From Trichaptum fuscoviolaceum (lineage: Eukaryota; Basidiomycota; Agaricomycetes; Hymenochaetales; Trichaptaceae): 64,000 nucleotides of DNA. Both the position numbers and the translations under genes were made by a program. This document shows positions 1-10,904 of the stretch, piece by piece. The stretch's first letter is position 1; each line of letters begins with the position of its first letter. The notes beneath the pieces are model-generated. The model was not told the origin of the DNA, did no database searches, and saw only the letters and a program-made list of their open reading frames with translations. The stretch is from positions 4,014,941-4,078,940 of the forward strand of contig CAJSYZ010000011.1 in the NCBI GenBank assembly GCA_910574455.1. Direction: 5' to 3'.

Positions 1-1449
1 GCAAGACGCAAGCATTATACGGAATGCGGAGATCAAGCTGAAACAGGCTGGCGCCTGTGGACGCACGCTCGCAGGTGGAAACAACAATGTCGCCAAGCAG
101 TTGGAAGGTATGTGCCCCTGTTCGTACTCATCTCGACTTTCGTGAGCTAACTGCGTACTGCTCCATTTGTAGCTGCCGTGTCGGCCGGACTTCCTTCAAT
201 CCATCCGGACGGCACCGTCACGATGACGCTTCACCAAGTCAACGCAGATGGAGCTGGGTAAGCTTACTCGTACTCTAATGCATTCTGAAGGAGCTAACGA
301 ATACCTTTAGCCCATACACTTGCGCTGTCTCTGCTGATGGCACTGGCTCGGACTTCGTTGCTATGACTGTCAAGACGAACGTCCCGGGAACAAACTCCCT
401 AAGCAAGGCAGCGGCGACTGACTTCCCTCTCGTTGCCCGTAAGTTTCCTTGGCCTTGCTATCGTTACTTGTGAACTGACGACTTGTTTCAGAAATGCCCG
501 CCGGGGTGACCTGCAAGGGTGGCCCGAGGGGAAACGCCTGCATCGTGCGCTGCAGGAACGCCGCCCCCGCCGGTCCTTTCGGTGGATGTGCCGCAGGTTC
601 GTATAATTCCTCCTTCCAATAGTCAGACATATCAGAAATGATTAAACTAATTGACTTGCCATCACAGTCTCTAACGCCGAGGACAGACCCCGTGGTCCTC
701 CGGGTCGTCCTGGCCCTCCTGGCCCTCCTGGCCCTCCCGGTCCTGGTCCTCGTGGCTCTCCTGCTCCTCATGGACCCTCTGGACACCCAGGACCTCATGG
801 GCCTCCACCTCCTCCTCCACCACCACCTCCTCCTCGTGGACCTCGTGGATCTCATGGTTCGCCTGCTCCTCACGAACAGCCAGGACACCCAGGACCTCAT
901 GGACCCCCTCCTCCCCCTCCCCCTCCTCCTCACGGACAGCCAGGACATCCAGGACCACATGGACCCCCTCCTCCTCCTCCTCGTGGACCTCCTGGACCTT
1001 ACAAGTCCCCTGCTCCTCATGGATCTGCTCCCAAAGGTCATCCTGCTCCTCCCGCTAAAGGCTATCCTTCTCCTCCTGCTAAGGGTCACCCTGCTCCTCC
1101 CGCGAAAGGTTATCCTGCTCCTCCCGCGAAAGGTTATCCTGCTCCTCCGGCTTATGGCCATTCTTCTTCTCCTGCCTATGGTCATCCTGCACCTTCGTCC
1201 TACGCTCCTGCACCCCCTGCCCACTCTGCTCCTCCTAAGTACCACAATTCCTATGAGCGCAGCCCCGCCTCGGATGACGAGGAGCTCGCGAAGTTCGACG
1301 AGGAGGAGACCCAAGGCAAAGACGTCTCGATCGATGAGGCCAACCGCTTGCTCGCGGAGGATATTGCGAAGGTCCGCGCGAAGCGCCATGCAGCTCGCCT
1401 TGAGCGCGTCAAACGCATGCGCATCATCGGTGACCATGACCTCGACTAA
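1..1449 (+). CDS. GEgh16/DUF3129-like secreted protein with collagen-like tail (5' end missing)
   Basis: The gene enters from the left edge. Exons by splice sites and phase are <1-107, 173-257, 311-438, 492-596 and 668-1449. The spliced N-terminal part has the layout of the fungal GEgh16/Egh16-like (DUF3129, Gas1/CAS1) family: a GACG segment, a conserved GGNNNVAKQLE stretch, the VNADGAGPYTC block and paired cysteines near VTCKGGPRGNACIVRC. Members are small secreted proteins first noted in appressorium-forming fungi; their biochemical role is not settled. The last exon adds about 190 residues of Gly-Pro-rich repeats (GPP/GHPGPHG units, polyproline runs, then KGYPAPPA units) and a charged, probably helical tail. 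Signal peptide and promoter lie outside the window. The family call is from recognition of conserved blocks; the tail is read directly. Confidence 0.8.
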
Positions 1450-2136
1450 GAGCCCGCCCGCCATCCACTTTTTGGTTGACTGGTATTTATGACGGACACG
1501 AGTAACTTAATTGTTGGTTATTAGTACATAATCCTTCTTCAACTGGCTGTATATACTCTTGGACATTAATTCTAACTATCGGGTACATATGTTATCACAT
1601 TAATTCGCGGACTGTTGTGAATAACAAGAAATGAAATTGGCATTGGAGACATCTCTCAAAATTCCACTCTAACGTTATTCAGCCGCGCGCGTCAAAAAAT
1701 GGTGTTTGATACTCCGGCCCAAGAGTTGATCGGCCTGCATTTGATGGAGAGGCTGAATGAAGGTTTCCGGATGTATAGACGAGGTGCTCGCTGTAAGTGA
1801 GATTATTTATACATCTTGCTGCCAGTGCACCCCGAGGCCGGGCACTTATGCGCCTCCAAAGCCTTAAGTTAAGGGATGGCTGGCGATCCCTAATATATAG
1901 CCTATATATATATATATATAAATAAAAGTAGGCGGAATCAAGTGAGTCACTGAGGAAAGACAAGCCTAAGGGGCCAAGCAAAAAGCCAATAAATACAAAG
2001 TTTAAAGTCAAAGACAATATTACAAATTGTCCTTCTACGCAAACAACTACAGTTTGAAGCCGACCAACAGAAGCTTTAAAAGAGAAGGAAAAATGATTTA
2101 CGATAAACCGTATAACTACGGCCGCAAGCCTCACAC
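1450..2136. other. intergenic, AT-rich
   Basis: Convergent 3' flanks of the collagen-tailed gene and the glutaminase-like gene. It holds a short TA microsatellite at about 1898-1922. I see no supported gene. Confidence 0.5.
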
Positions 2137-5100
2137 TTAAACTGAATCATACAAAGGGGGCGCTTCTTGTAACGCCTCATGATTCTGCCTCATACGCTCT
2201 ACCTCTCTTCTCAGATTATCTAGCTGTGACATCAGATCCAGGTTAGTGTTCGGTAGGTTAGCATCTGAGCTGTGAATATGGCCACTTCCGTCAGCCAGTG
2301 ACGCTCCTCGTCCTGAAGATACGGGAGCAGATGGCGTTGTGTTGGAAACTCTCGTATCATCAACACCTGAAGTGCGCTTCGTCGGCTTCTGTTTCTGGAG
2401 CATAATATCGCCCGTCGAAGGGATGATATAGCGCGAGGATATTCCCGAGGTTGGAGGTGGGACAATGAATGGTGAGACTGCAGATGGCCCGTGATTCGCA
2501 AAACGCGCAAGACCGAACATGCGCTGCATCGGTTGTAGACACGACGTGAGTAAAGTCTTGGTCCTCGGGACTTCTGTCATGAGGCCCTGTGATTCCCGAA
2601 TCGCACCAGACGAGAGTGCTGCAGGCTTGACGCGGTTGACGCTTTGTGTTTGCTCTGCCAGTGTTCGGTTATCAAACCTGTCTGCGTTTCGGATACGTCG
2701 ACGGTGTCGGAAAAAGATTACTCCACCAATGATTGCACAGACTACGATGATGCCGACCACGACTCCACCGGTAATGCCCTCTACGTTGTTTCGAACACCG
2801 TTATTTGCAGTACCACGCGCCGTGTTTAATTTAACAGGTACGCTAAGTCATCAGCCAGTAAGCATGCTAAGAATTAGAAGTAGAATTGCAAAACCTTACT
2901 TAAGGGCCAGCAGTGCAAACATAGCTCCCTGTGCAGGGCTGTTGTATATGTATGTATATGATTCATCAGAAAAGCTTTGCATCATATTGGCAGAAATGGG
3001 CGGACCTCGACGATCCAGTGATCTGGTCCGCGGTTTCAGGATTGTACACAGTCACAAACGGTTGGTTTTGCTTGTTAGGCGATGCATATTTATGGAGCTG
3101 TGTTATCAGTTCGTCCCGCAGGGTGTTGTCAGTAGCCATTGCAGCGATAAACATCATCCAGTCTGGGATAGGGTTGTTATCCAGAAAACGATAGAGAATT
3201 GCTAGCAACCTACCTGATCTCGACAGGGAAGGAGCATTACTGTCTAGCGGAAGACCGTACTCGGCAAGGTCTGATAAATAGAAGAAGAAGAAGGAGTAAG
3301 CATTATAGCGTTATCATCTTTGAAACTTGCGACTGACTGAGTTGGGACTTATAAAAAGCTGTCTGGGTTACATAGTCCTGGTATAGACAGCCTCTTGATC
3401 AGCATATCAAAGAAATATATGATTTCGCTCACTGTTTCGGGTATGATGTTCAACTGCAATAGCTTATGTGCGTACATGTTATAAAGCAATGGGAATGAGT
3501 TATCCTGTCCGTATTGGGTCGTGATGTAACTCTGGTCGGACGAGAAAGCCAATTTTCTCCATTGTTGAATATAGCTAGATGCGATAGCCTACCAAGGCAG
3601 TCATAAGGCCCCAAACGGATATGATGGTGTAAGTAGATAGTAAGGAGCTTCACCTGATAGTGCTCTGAATCATTATCTTGGCCTACTTCCGAGCTTATTC
3701 TCGCCATTGCTCCAATCCCAATTATTCCCTTAAGCGCCAGGTTCGTCTGATTTACAGTCGAGATCCCATCAGAGAGAGACGGACGTCTACAGAGAAGTTT
3801 AACAATGGTAACGCTTGTTATAGGACAATATGCTTACTGGCTTTCTGGTGCAAGGGAATTGTCAACAAGATAATCGGCCCAGCGCCTGAGTAAGGTATAC
3901 TGCGCCGGGTCAAGCTTTATAGGGCAGAAGGCATAAAGTAGAGGACTTACATGTTGAGAGAGTAGAGAAGTATCCCCCGTCCGTTGGGCATGCACATATG
4001 TCATGATCAGCATGTTTCCAGATTCTGAATACATTTCGTAATATGGTCTAACATTAAGATTGCAGACCACCCACGTTCAATACCTTGATCATGTTCTTCG
4101 TTGTTTCCAGTTGCCATGGAATAGTTCGAACCTGCGAGTCGTCGGTCAGCAACCCTGACCAGGTGACCTAGCGTCCACTTGCCAATATCAATGGCAGCGT
4201 ATGGGTTCGGATAAAGACTACTCTCTTGGTACTCCAAGAGGGGCCTTAGGAGGTAACCCAGGAGACTGGAATTGAGATAGAGATACATCGGCAGAGCCGC
4301 GTATATAACATCAACACAGTTCACCCTACGAAAAATTATAAATGTGGCTCCCAATAGGTAGTTGAAAGAACAACGATGCGACATACCCTCCAGAGCCTAT
4401 ACCCCCAGCGCCTCTCATGAACGCCTTGATATCAGATGTGTTCAAGTTCCCAGAGCTGTCTTGTCCGATTGTGATGTCTATGGCACCCATTGCTTGCCGA
4501 GTTGTCAACGCAAGAAGATCATAGTAGTTAGTGGAGACATGACTCCCGTCGTAAAGTATCTGATTGTCGAGAGCGATGGCATCGTTTAAAGCGTCACCAA
4601 AGCCAGTGAGGACACCTAAAGTCTGCGAGGATAGTGAGTGATCTGTTTTATTGCAACGCAATCTATGACGAACCGCGTCATGTATGTTGGAGTATGCAGA
4701 CCAATAGTAGGCTCTTCGCTCCTCAGTGACACCATTGGAATTTGTAAACTGAACCACTGGATCCCGTACGACACCAACAGCCCAGACAACCGGCTCTGAA
4801 GTATTCTGGATTGAACCTAGATCACAGGCAATTGCAAGTGTGTTATTAGAGCTGTTCTGCATAAGCGAATGTGCCTTTGTGAGAATTGAAAAGACAAACA
4901 CTCCAACAAGATTGACATTTGGGTTGATCGTATTATTTAGGGGGAATCCTCTCACGACCGCCGATCGCATAATATCATATTCTTTAACCTGCCAAGAGAT
5001 CCCGCTCCTCTGTTCAGCGTGAGACGAGCGTTTTGTTCATCGTCACTAGCTAACGTACATATAACATGGCATGGTATGCAATTCCGTCCATAGGCCGATC

Positions 5101-5878
5101 GTTCAGCTCCTTGAAAGGAGAGGGCTCGGTTAGTTGAGTTTGGAGGTAAACAACAGCGCCATCGTCGCTTGCGCTCCAGTTAGACTGTAGGCTGTTGTCC
5201 CCTCCCATCCATTCTATTCATTTCCAGATCAATACTAATGTCATGTTTCCAAGAAAGACATACCGACCTCCGGATATGTCACTATACACCTTGATTGCAT
5301 GCGTAGAGTTGGACGTGATGGATAGATAGTAAAAAGAGAACGGCAGGGACTGCTGCACAAGATCATTTGGCTAAAAACAGTATGTCAAACGCGGGTACGG
5401 AACTGAGCAGATTGCAACGTGCACACCGTCACTGGGCTAAGGTATGTCGCATTCACCATCACAGGTCCAGCTTCGAATAAAACAGAAGTCCTTGTAGGTG
5501 TCATACTGATAGCTACCTGGTTAGCCATTGTCATTCCAGGGGAAAGCTCGCCCATAGTTTGATAAGGGGCTCCGTCCACTATGATAACGGAGACCCAACT
5601 CAAAGGCTACGGTTGCACACTTTATAAGATGTCTCTTCCGTATCGTAAGGTGGAGAGATACTCACTGTGAATACGGTTGACCCAACTCTTGCCCAGGAGT
5701 TGCTAACAGGCGCAGGTCCGCTCCCCTGAGGATCCCAAGCGTTCACGTACGGGGTCTTCACGGCAAGAGGGAAAGAGGGTGCATTGAAAGGAGCAGCCGT
5801 CCATGTTGAAGGTCCCGGGCCATTCTGAGACAAGGCAAATGGCTCAAGTAGCAAGAGAAAGGAGAAGAGCAGAAGCAT
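2137..5878 (-). CDS. Glutaminase A-like secreted protein with C-terminal membrane anchor
   Basis: A multi-exon minus-strand gene. It starts at 5878 with a hydrophobic signal peptide, followed by the APFNAPSFPLAVKTPYVNAW block typical of fungal GtaA (DUF5127/DUF4965/DUF1793 group). Later exons give the other family blocks in order: VDGAPYQTMG near 5560, a DUF4965 segment at 4330-4970, YAALPMYLYLN then LLEYQ near 4200-4300, SGNMLIMTYVHAQRTGD near 3990, the YGQDNSFPLLYNMYA segment at 3480-3540, YGLPLDSN near 3260, and the DWMMFIAAM segment at 3000-3180. The last exon (2137 to about 2830) encodes a single transmembrane helix (VVGIIVVCAIIGGVIFF) with a basic stop-transfer RHRRR, then a roughly 190-residue cytoplasmic tail rich in Ser/Pro. 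Secreted GtaA enzymes hydrolyse glutamine outside the cell; the anchor suggests this one stays at the surface. Exon ends were not all resolved. Confidence 0.85.
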
Positions 5879-7707
5879 CGTGGGTACGAAGTGGTCTGAG
5901 AGAAAGAGTCAAAACCGACGACAGAGCTGACCCAGCACAAGAAAACCAGCAACACAAGGCACACTTAAGATAATATGGTCACTACACAGGATCATGCTGA
6001 CCATCATAATGCTACTCAGCCTCAAGGACGATTCGCAATGAAAGACGCGCAAGGGCACCAACAGTAGACTAGAATAATATGTAAAGCCATATTCCCGAAG
6101 TAAAGGGCGCTTGTCAGCGCCAGTGAGAGCCAATCGTGTCACTTCCATGCACCGCCTTCCCGTTGTTACGAAACTGCGGAGCCTGGCGAGTGCACGGGGA
6201 GTAGCCACAACACAAAAAAGGGGTAGGCACAGTTCCCCATTCATTCGGCTCACAGGCAGGAGAGGAGGCACATGTACTGCTCAACTAGTACTACATGTCG
6301 TACGCATTTGTGTCGGACACCGCAAGCTACAACGCTGATTGAGTGATAGGTTTGTGAAACTTGATACCTAGTTTACTCATCTGTCTGAAGTTCGACATAT
6401 CTGCACTGTTTGCATCCATGCGTCCATGCTCCGTTACTCACTAGCACCGTTGGAAATCGAAAGTCTGCCCGAAAGAAAGCAAGATAAAGATGCTATGTAG
6501 TATCTGTACCATCCTGTCTTCAAATTTGAATCAGATTAGACCCGTCAAGCGCTTTGTATCGCATTGAGGCCCGAGGTGTCCGAGCACACGTGCGCTGTTC
6601 GAGTCTGAGGATCTAGGGAAACCGCTCGAGATCTTGCCGAAGTCGATGAGCCTCACCCACTGTATTTCGTCATTAGGAGGGCAGTGGGTGAGACGAGTGG
6701 AAGGAGACCGGACACGTACCCTAATAAGAGCGCCAGGGGTCAGCTTCTGCATCCGGATTGATGGCATCCTTCAAATGGCAGGACAGTTAGTGAGGTGAGT
6801 AGGCCTAGGTCATGATAAGCGCACCAGGGATCCATTCGTGGTACCCGGCTTGAATTGTATCTTACAGCGTTGTGCTGTGCTGACTTCCATTAGATTTCAT
6901 GCACTGTGATTCAGTTCGGCGCGAAGTTTCATTGGAGTTGGAGGATGGAATAGTGTTACGGATTGAAACGGTTCTAAAGAAGTGAAGACGAGAAGAAGAT
7001 CCAGATACGGGTGCGAATTGAAGGGAGAAGGATCGAGACACACATACATTGATGGACCGCAAGCATCTCGCAGGAGTGTGATCACCATCTGAGTGCGAGG
7101 TCATTGAAAGGGTATGAAACAAGGACACTAAAGGCAATGTTCTTCGGTACCTCTCACCTGAAGCACGGTCTCGGGAATCCACCTTTGTCAGTATAACAGA
7201 GAGACATAGCCCTACCACCCAATCACCTATCTACTTAAGTCAGAATCTGCCACAATCCGTGTCACCATCGGCTCACGATAGACCCAATTTCTCCCCTCAC
7301 CACTGGCATGATTGTGAAGTATTTGTTTTTGAAATTGCACAGAAGCTTGAAGGGGACGCTGCTTTTGAAAAACCGTGCATCAGAAGCTGCCGCTCACAGT
7401 TATACTTAACGAGCTCACTGTTGTACTTTTGGAACTTATGCAGAGTATGTCGTTAGCGAATGAGAAGTGAACCTCTACTTCCGAGTCAACGGGCGTTCAT
7501 TACATAAGCCACTTTTTTTGCTTCAAGTTCGAGATCTTCGCCTGAAAAGCTTTGCTCGTTCCGTCTTCATTGGCTTACATTCATTAACGTTAAGAACTTG
7601 TCCATCTTATTATTTTCTTGTCAAGAATCAATCTAGGCCAAGACTCAAAGTTGAAGATTTAGGACAACCATTGTCTGCTACCAGCTGGCGACTTCCAAGC
7701 CTTTGAA
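5879..7707. other. intergenic, no supported gene
   Basis: Divergent upstream regions of the glutaminase-like gene and RPC40. Short open frames exist on both strands (for example 5909-6271 and 6862-7218, minus), but none has recognisable domains, repeats or splice support. I see no RNA gene here. Confidence 0.45.
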
Positions 7708-9100
7708 ATGCCAACGTCCTATCCCGCAGACATTGACTCACGGCGTCTAGTGAATGTCGGTGCTGAACGTGCTACAAATGTGTCGAGCACCGACTTTCCT
7801 GGCCATTATCCAGGTGAAGACCATAGATGGAGTTTGGCTCAGTTCAAGGAGGTACGTCCCTTTGCACGCACCCGACATTCAGCGTTGACAATGTTTGCTT
7901 CATCTAGAAATCTCGCGTCGAGCTCACTCGGCTTTCAAACCGGAGTGTCGAGTTCGACATGGTTGGCGTGGATGCGAGCATAGCGAATGCATACCGGAGG
8001 GTGATGATTGCGGAGGTACCGAGCGTGTGCATTGAGCATGTATATGTATGGGACAACACGAGTGTCATGCAGGATGAGGTTCTCGCGCAGAGGCTGGGCC
8101 TAATACCTTTGAATGCAGATGCAAGCTTGTTTGAGATGCGCGATCCTGGTGCGTTCTTTTGCTAGCTGCTAGCGAGCTCGTTAATCATTTGCGTGACAGA
8201 AAATGACGTTCCAACCGACCGCAACACCCTTGTCTTCAAGTTGTCCGTGACCTGTACGCGGAAAGCGAAGGAGGGGACGTCTACAGACCCGGACCTGCTC
8301 TATAACAATCACACGGTCACTGCAGGTATGCTGGAATGGGTGCCGCAGGGCGAGCAGGCGGAGTTAGAGGTATTCCAGGTATGTTATACCTTTTGACTGC
8401 TGATGCTTGTATTAACTTCTCCCTCAGAAGAAACCGCCTGCGCCGACAAACCCCGATATCGTGCTAATAAAGCTCAGACCAGGGCAGACGATTGACTTAG
8501 AGTGTCATGCGGTGAAAAACGTTGGGAAGGAGCATGCGAAGTGGTCGCCCGTCGGTGCGTTGTCCTGTCTCCATCCACTTTTCCCTCTACTAATTCCATT
8601 GTTTCATTTGCAGCAACCGCAACCTACCGCCTCCATCCATACATCGCCCTCATGTCGCAACCACCCCGGCACCTCACCCAGAAATTTCAGTCTTGCTTCT
8701 CACCAGGCGTCATCCGCGTGAACCCGCGCACGGGCCACGTCGAGGTGGACGAGAAGAAGGTCCGAAACGAGTCGATGAGCCGCGAGGTGCTAAGACATCC
8801 GGAATTTGAGGGATCTGTAAAGTTGGGGAGGGTGCGGGACTGGTTCTTGTGTACGTTTAAAAAATCTGTACTCAGTATTGTTAGCTAACAACATCTTTCG
8901 CAGTCAAAGTGGAGTCGGAGGGTCCCTACGCCCCGGAAGATCTCCTTCCTACGGCAGGGCACATTTTGAGAGAGAAAATCGCCGTCCTCAGAAAGGCAGC
9001 GGAGGCGTTAAGGAATCAGGATGGAGACGAAGAAGAAGGCAATCTCACGAAGGGAGCAGCAGAAGGAACAGAGGGAGACGTCGTAATGATGGATTCATGA
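7708..9100 (+). CDS. RPC40: DNA-directed RNA polymerase I and III subunit RPAC1 (AC40)
   Basis: Six exons with clean GT-AG borders and consistent phase: 7708-7851, 7908-8148, 8200-8378, 8428-8554, 8614-8850, 8904-9100. The product is an alpha-like subunit that dimerises with AC19 and nucleates assembly of Pol I and Pol III. The alpha-motif region is visible at the start of exon 2: SVEFDMVGVDASIANAYRRV followed by MIAEVPSVCIEHVYV and LAQRLGLIPL. The later LRPGQTIDLECHAVKNVGKEHAKWSPV stretch is the second conserved block. The C-terminal tail is acidic (DGDEEEG) and ends in DVVMMDS. Length is near the usual 330-370 residues. The ATG at 7708 is the first in frame and gives the expected short N-terminal extension. 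It appears intact and is a good anchor for ordinary host coding sequence. Confidence 0.95.
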
Positions 9101-9335
9101 CACTTCCGCTAAGAAAAGTAACTTAATGCACTATGTACAAGTACTAATATACATTAGATCATCTAGAAGGAATGTACTGCATAATGGGCGTGCCAATAAT
9201 TGAAACGAATGCCTCAAGGTATGCGGCAACGAATTACGTTTGTTCTAGCATAGCTAAACACGATCTTCTGCATCGCTGTCACGCTCCCAGGTACACAAAG
9301 CGCCGTCATCTGGCGAAACTTTCCACACCAGCCAT

Positions 9336-10079
9336 CTAGCAGACTTCCTCGGTGGTGAAGAGGTACCACCCTTCGTTGCGGTACGTGAGCTCCGAGACGT
9401 TCACCGACAACAAGTTCGGTAAGTTGTCCTGTGTCAGGAGTGGCGCAAGTAGCTCAGCGAGCCTCTCGTCATCGTAATTCGCGCTTTTTTGGAAGTTGAA
9501 GCTCTTGAAGGTGTGCAAGTGTCGATGGGTGTTGGAGAGGAGGAGCTCAGAGCTCGGGATGTCGATGACGTTTGCGTGTAGCATTTCGAGTGAATTGCAC
9601 TTCGCAATGAGGGACCGGAAGCTTGCTGGACAAGTTGGAATAGGTCCTGCACTTCTCACATATTGGCACAGGCGAACTTCGAGCACCTTGAAATCCTTGA
9701 GCATCGGCGACAAAATGGGCGGGAGAGCATGGAACGGGTCATTGATACTTGAAGGAAGTGCGAGGTTGCTGCGAAGCCTTAGTTCGTGCAGCTGGTAGTC
9801 GTCACGGGGTGCAAATAACCAGGCGATGTGGTGCGCAGAGACCACGTTGGTGTTTGTCTTTGCCGAGGCTTGAGTTGGTGGGAGCTGAAGGGGAGGGCTG
9901 CTTTCGACCCTTTCGACCGCCGGAGCTTGAGAGCCGCTATGGTCATAGGAAATGGCGTATACCGGCTCTGTAGGCTCTTCGTGATGTAGAGAAAGTCTTG
10001 TCATATGTTGGCCGAAGGGGTTTTTGAATCTGTCAAATTTATCTTCAAACTGGTGGCGGTTGGATGAGGCTTGCGCCAT
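9336..10079 (-). CDS. F-box-like family protein, internally shortened (F1)
   Basis: A single 247-residue open frame from the ATG at 10079. The first 25 or so residues resemble exon 1 of the other F genes. The F-box-like half (SLVHRAW... CGEWVQEF in paralogues) is absent, and the frame passes directly into the C-terminal leucine-rich half: HHIAWLFAPRDDYQLHELRL, LKDFKVLEVRL, CNSLEMLHANVIDIP and LSVNVSELTY. The gene therefore looks like an internal deletion product that stayed open. It keeps a family-type promoter: a TATA-like ttttataa at 10155-10162 and TGTGGTT/AACCACA at 10175-10195. It may be translated, but without the F-box-like region it probably cannot act as an E3 adaptor. Function unknown. 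Confidence 0.55.
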   Translation of the reverse strand: MAQASSNRHQFEDKFDRFKNPFGQHMTRLSLHHEEPTEPVYAISYDHSGSQAPAVERVESSPPLQLPPTQASAKTNTNVVSAHHIAWLFAPRDDYQLHELRLRSNLALPSSINDPFHALPPILSPMLKDFKVLEVRLCQYVRSAGPIPTCPASFRSLIAKCNSLEMLHANVIDIPSSELLLSNTHRHLHTFKSFNFQKSANYDDERLAELLAPLLTQDNLPNLLSVNVSELTYRNEGWYLFTTEEVC

Positions 10080-10174
10080 ATTACTGATTAAGGTGCAACA
10101 AGTAGAGTTGGGAAATGGGGGAGGGTTTATGGATAACATAGACGTCGGAGGGCTTTTTATAACCTCAAGTACGA

Positions 10175-10195
10175 TGTGGTTGGACGGAAACCACA
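10175..10195 (-). promoter_or_regulatory. Inverted TGTGGTT/AACCACA box of F1
   Basis: TGTGGTT and its exact reverse complement AACCACA are separated by 7 bp, about 12 bp upstream of a TATA-like box at 10155-10162. The same arrangement precedes the other F genes. Confidence 0.5.
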
Positions 10196-10199
10196 AAAC

Positions 10200-10904
10200 A
10201 AGCATAATCGCATCAGAATGACCCGACATGTAAACGGGCAATCAAATTAGAGATAGGCCTTCATCTCGTCTAAGGGGAGGAAGTCATATCCCTGTATACT
10301 ATGACTTGAACTTTGAAGCAAGGCATGTATAAAGGAGAAAGATCAATACTGTCTTAAGAGACAGGTCACCGTTTCTATAAATTGACTTCACCATCGTGGG
10401 AAAAGTGAGGAACTTCAAGTTGACACATGTATCTCCTTTCCTTCCGAGTCGTCGCTCGACGTTCCACTCTCTTTTTTTCCGTCAGCTCAGGATATCATCG
10501 ATAGCTTGTTAGTGAGTCCAAAAACACATTAAACATAGCCAACTTTTACATCAAATTGGTTTTTGCATTTCATGGCGGCTGACAGTTTCGACTCTCTACC
10601 GAGTTTCAACTACTGCCAGTCACAACTGTTTACTCACGAAGAGTCGCTTCAAGCTACTAATCGACCCGGATATTGTTCTTTGGAACAATTTAACTCTACA
10701 TACATCTAGTGCTCAAGTTCTTGTCGCCTCGGCATGGAAGCCGCAGACCTCCCTGTACAGACCGACCCAAGCTTCATCTCAGACTCGACACGAAGCTTTT
10801 GATGGTGACAACGGTGTTCCAACGTGGAACGTTCAACAGCTGCATCACTTAAACGTCAGATGACCGAGACCATCAGGGACATCTTCGATAGAACATACCA
10901 AAAG
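10200..10904. other. intergenic, no supported gene
   Basis: Between the F1 promoter and the 3' end of the P450 gene. I see no coding, RNA or repeat feature I can support. Confidence 0.4.

Noticed and set aside
370..1464. Long Arg/Ser-rich minus-strand frame and two plus-strand Leu-rich frames over the collagen-like exon
   Set aside because: Low-complexity shadows of the G-P repeat; splice phase and family blocks support only the plus frame ending at 1449.
6862..7218. 118-residue minus-strand frame upstream of RPC40
   Set aside because: No recognisable domain and nothing else in the window resembles it.
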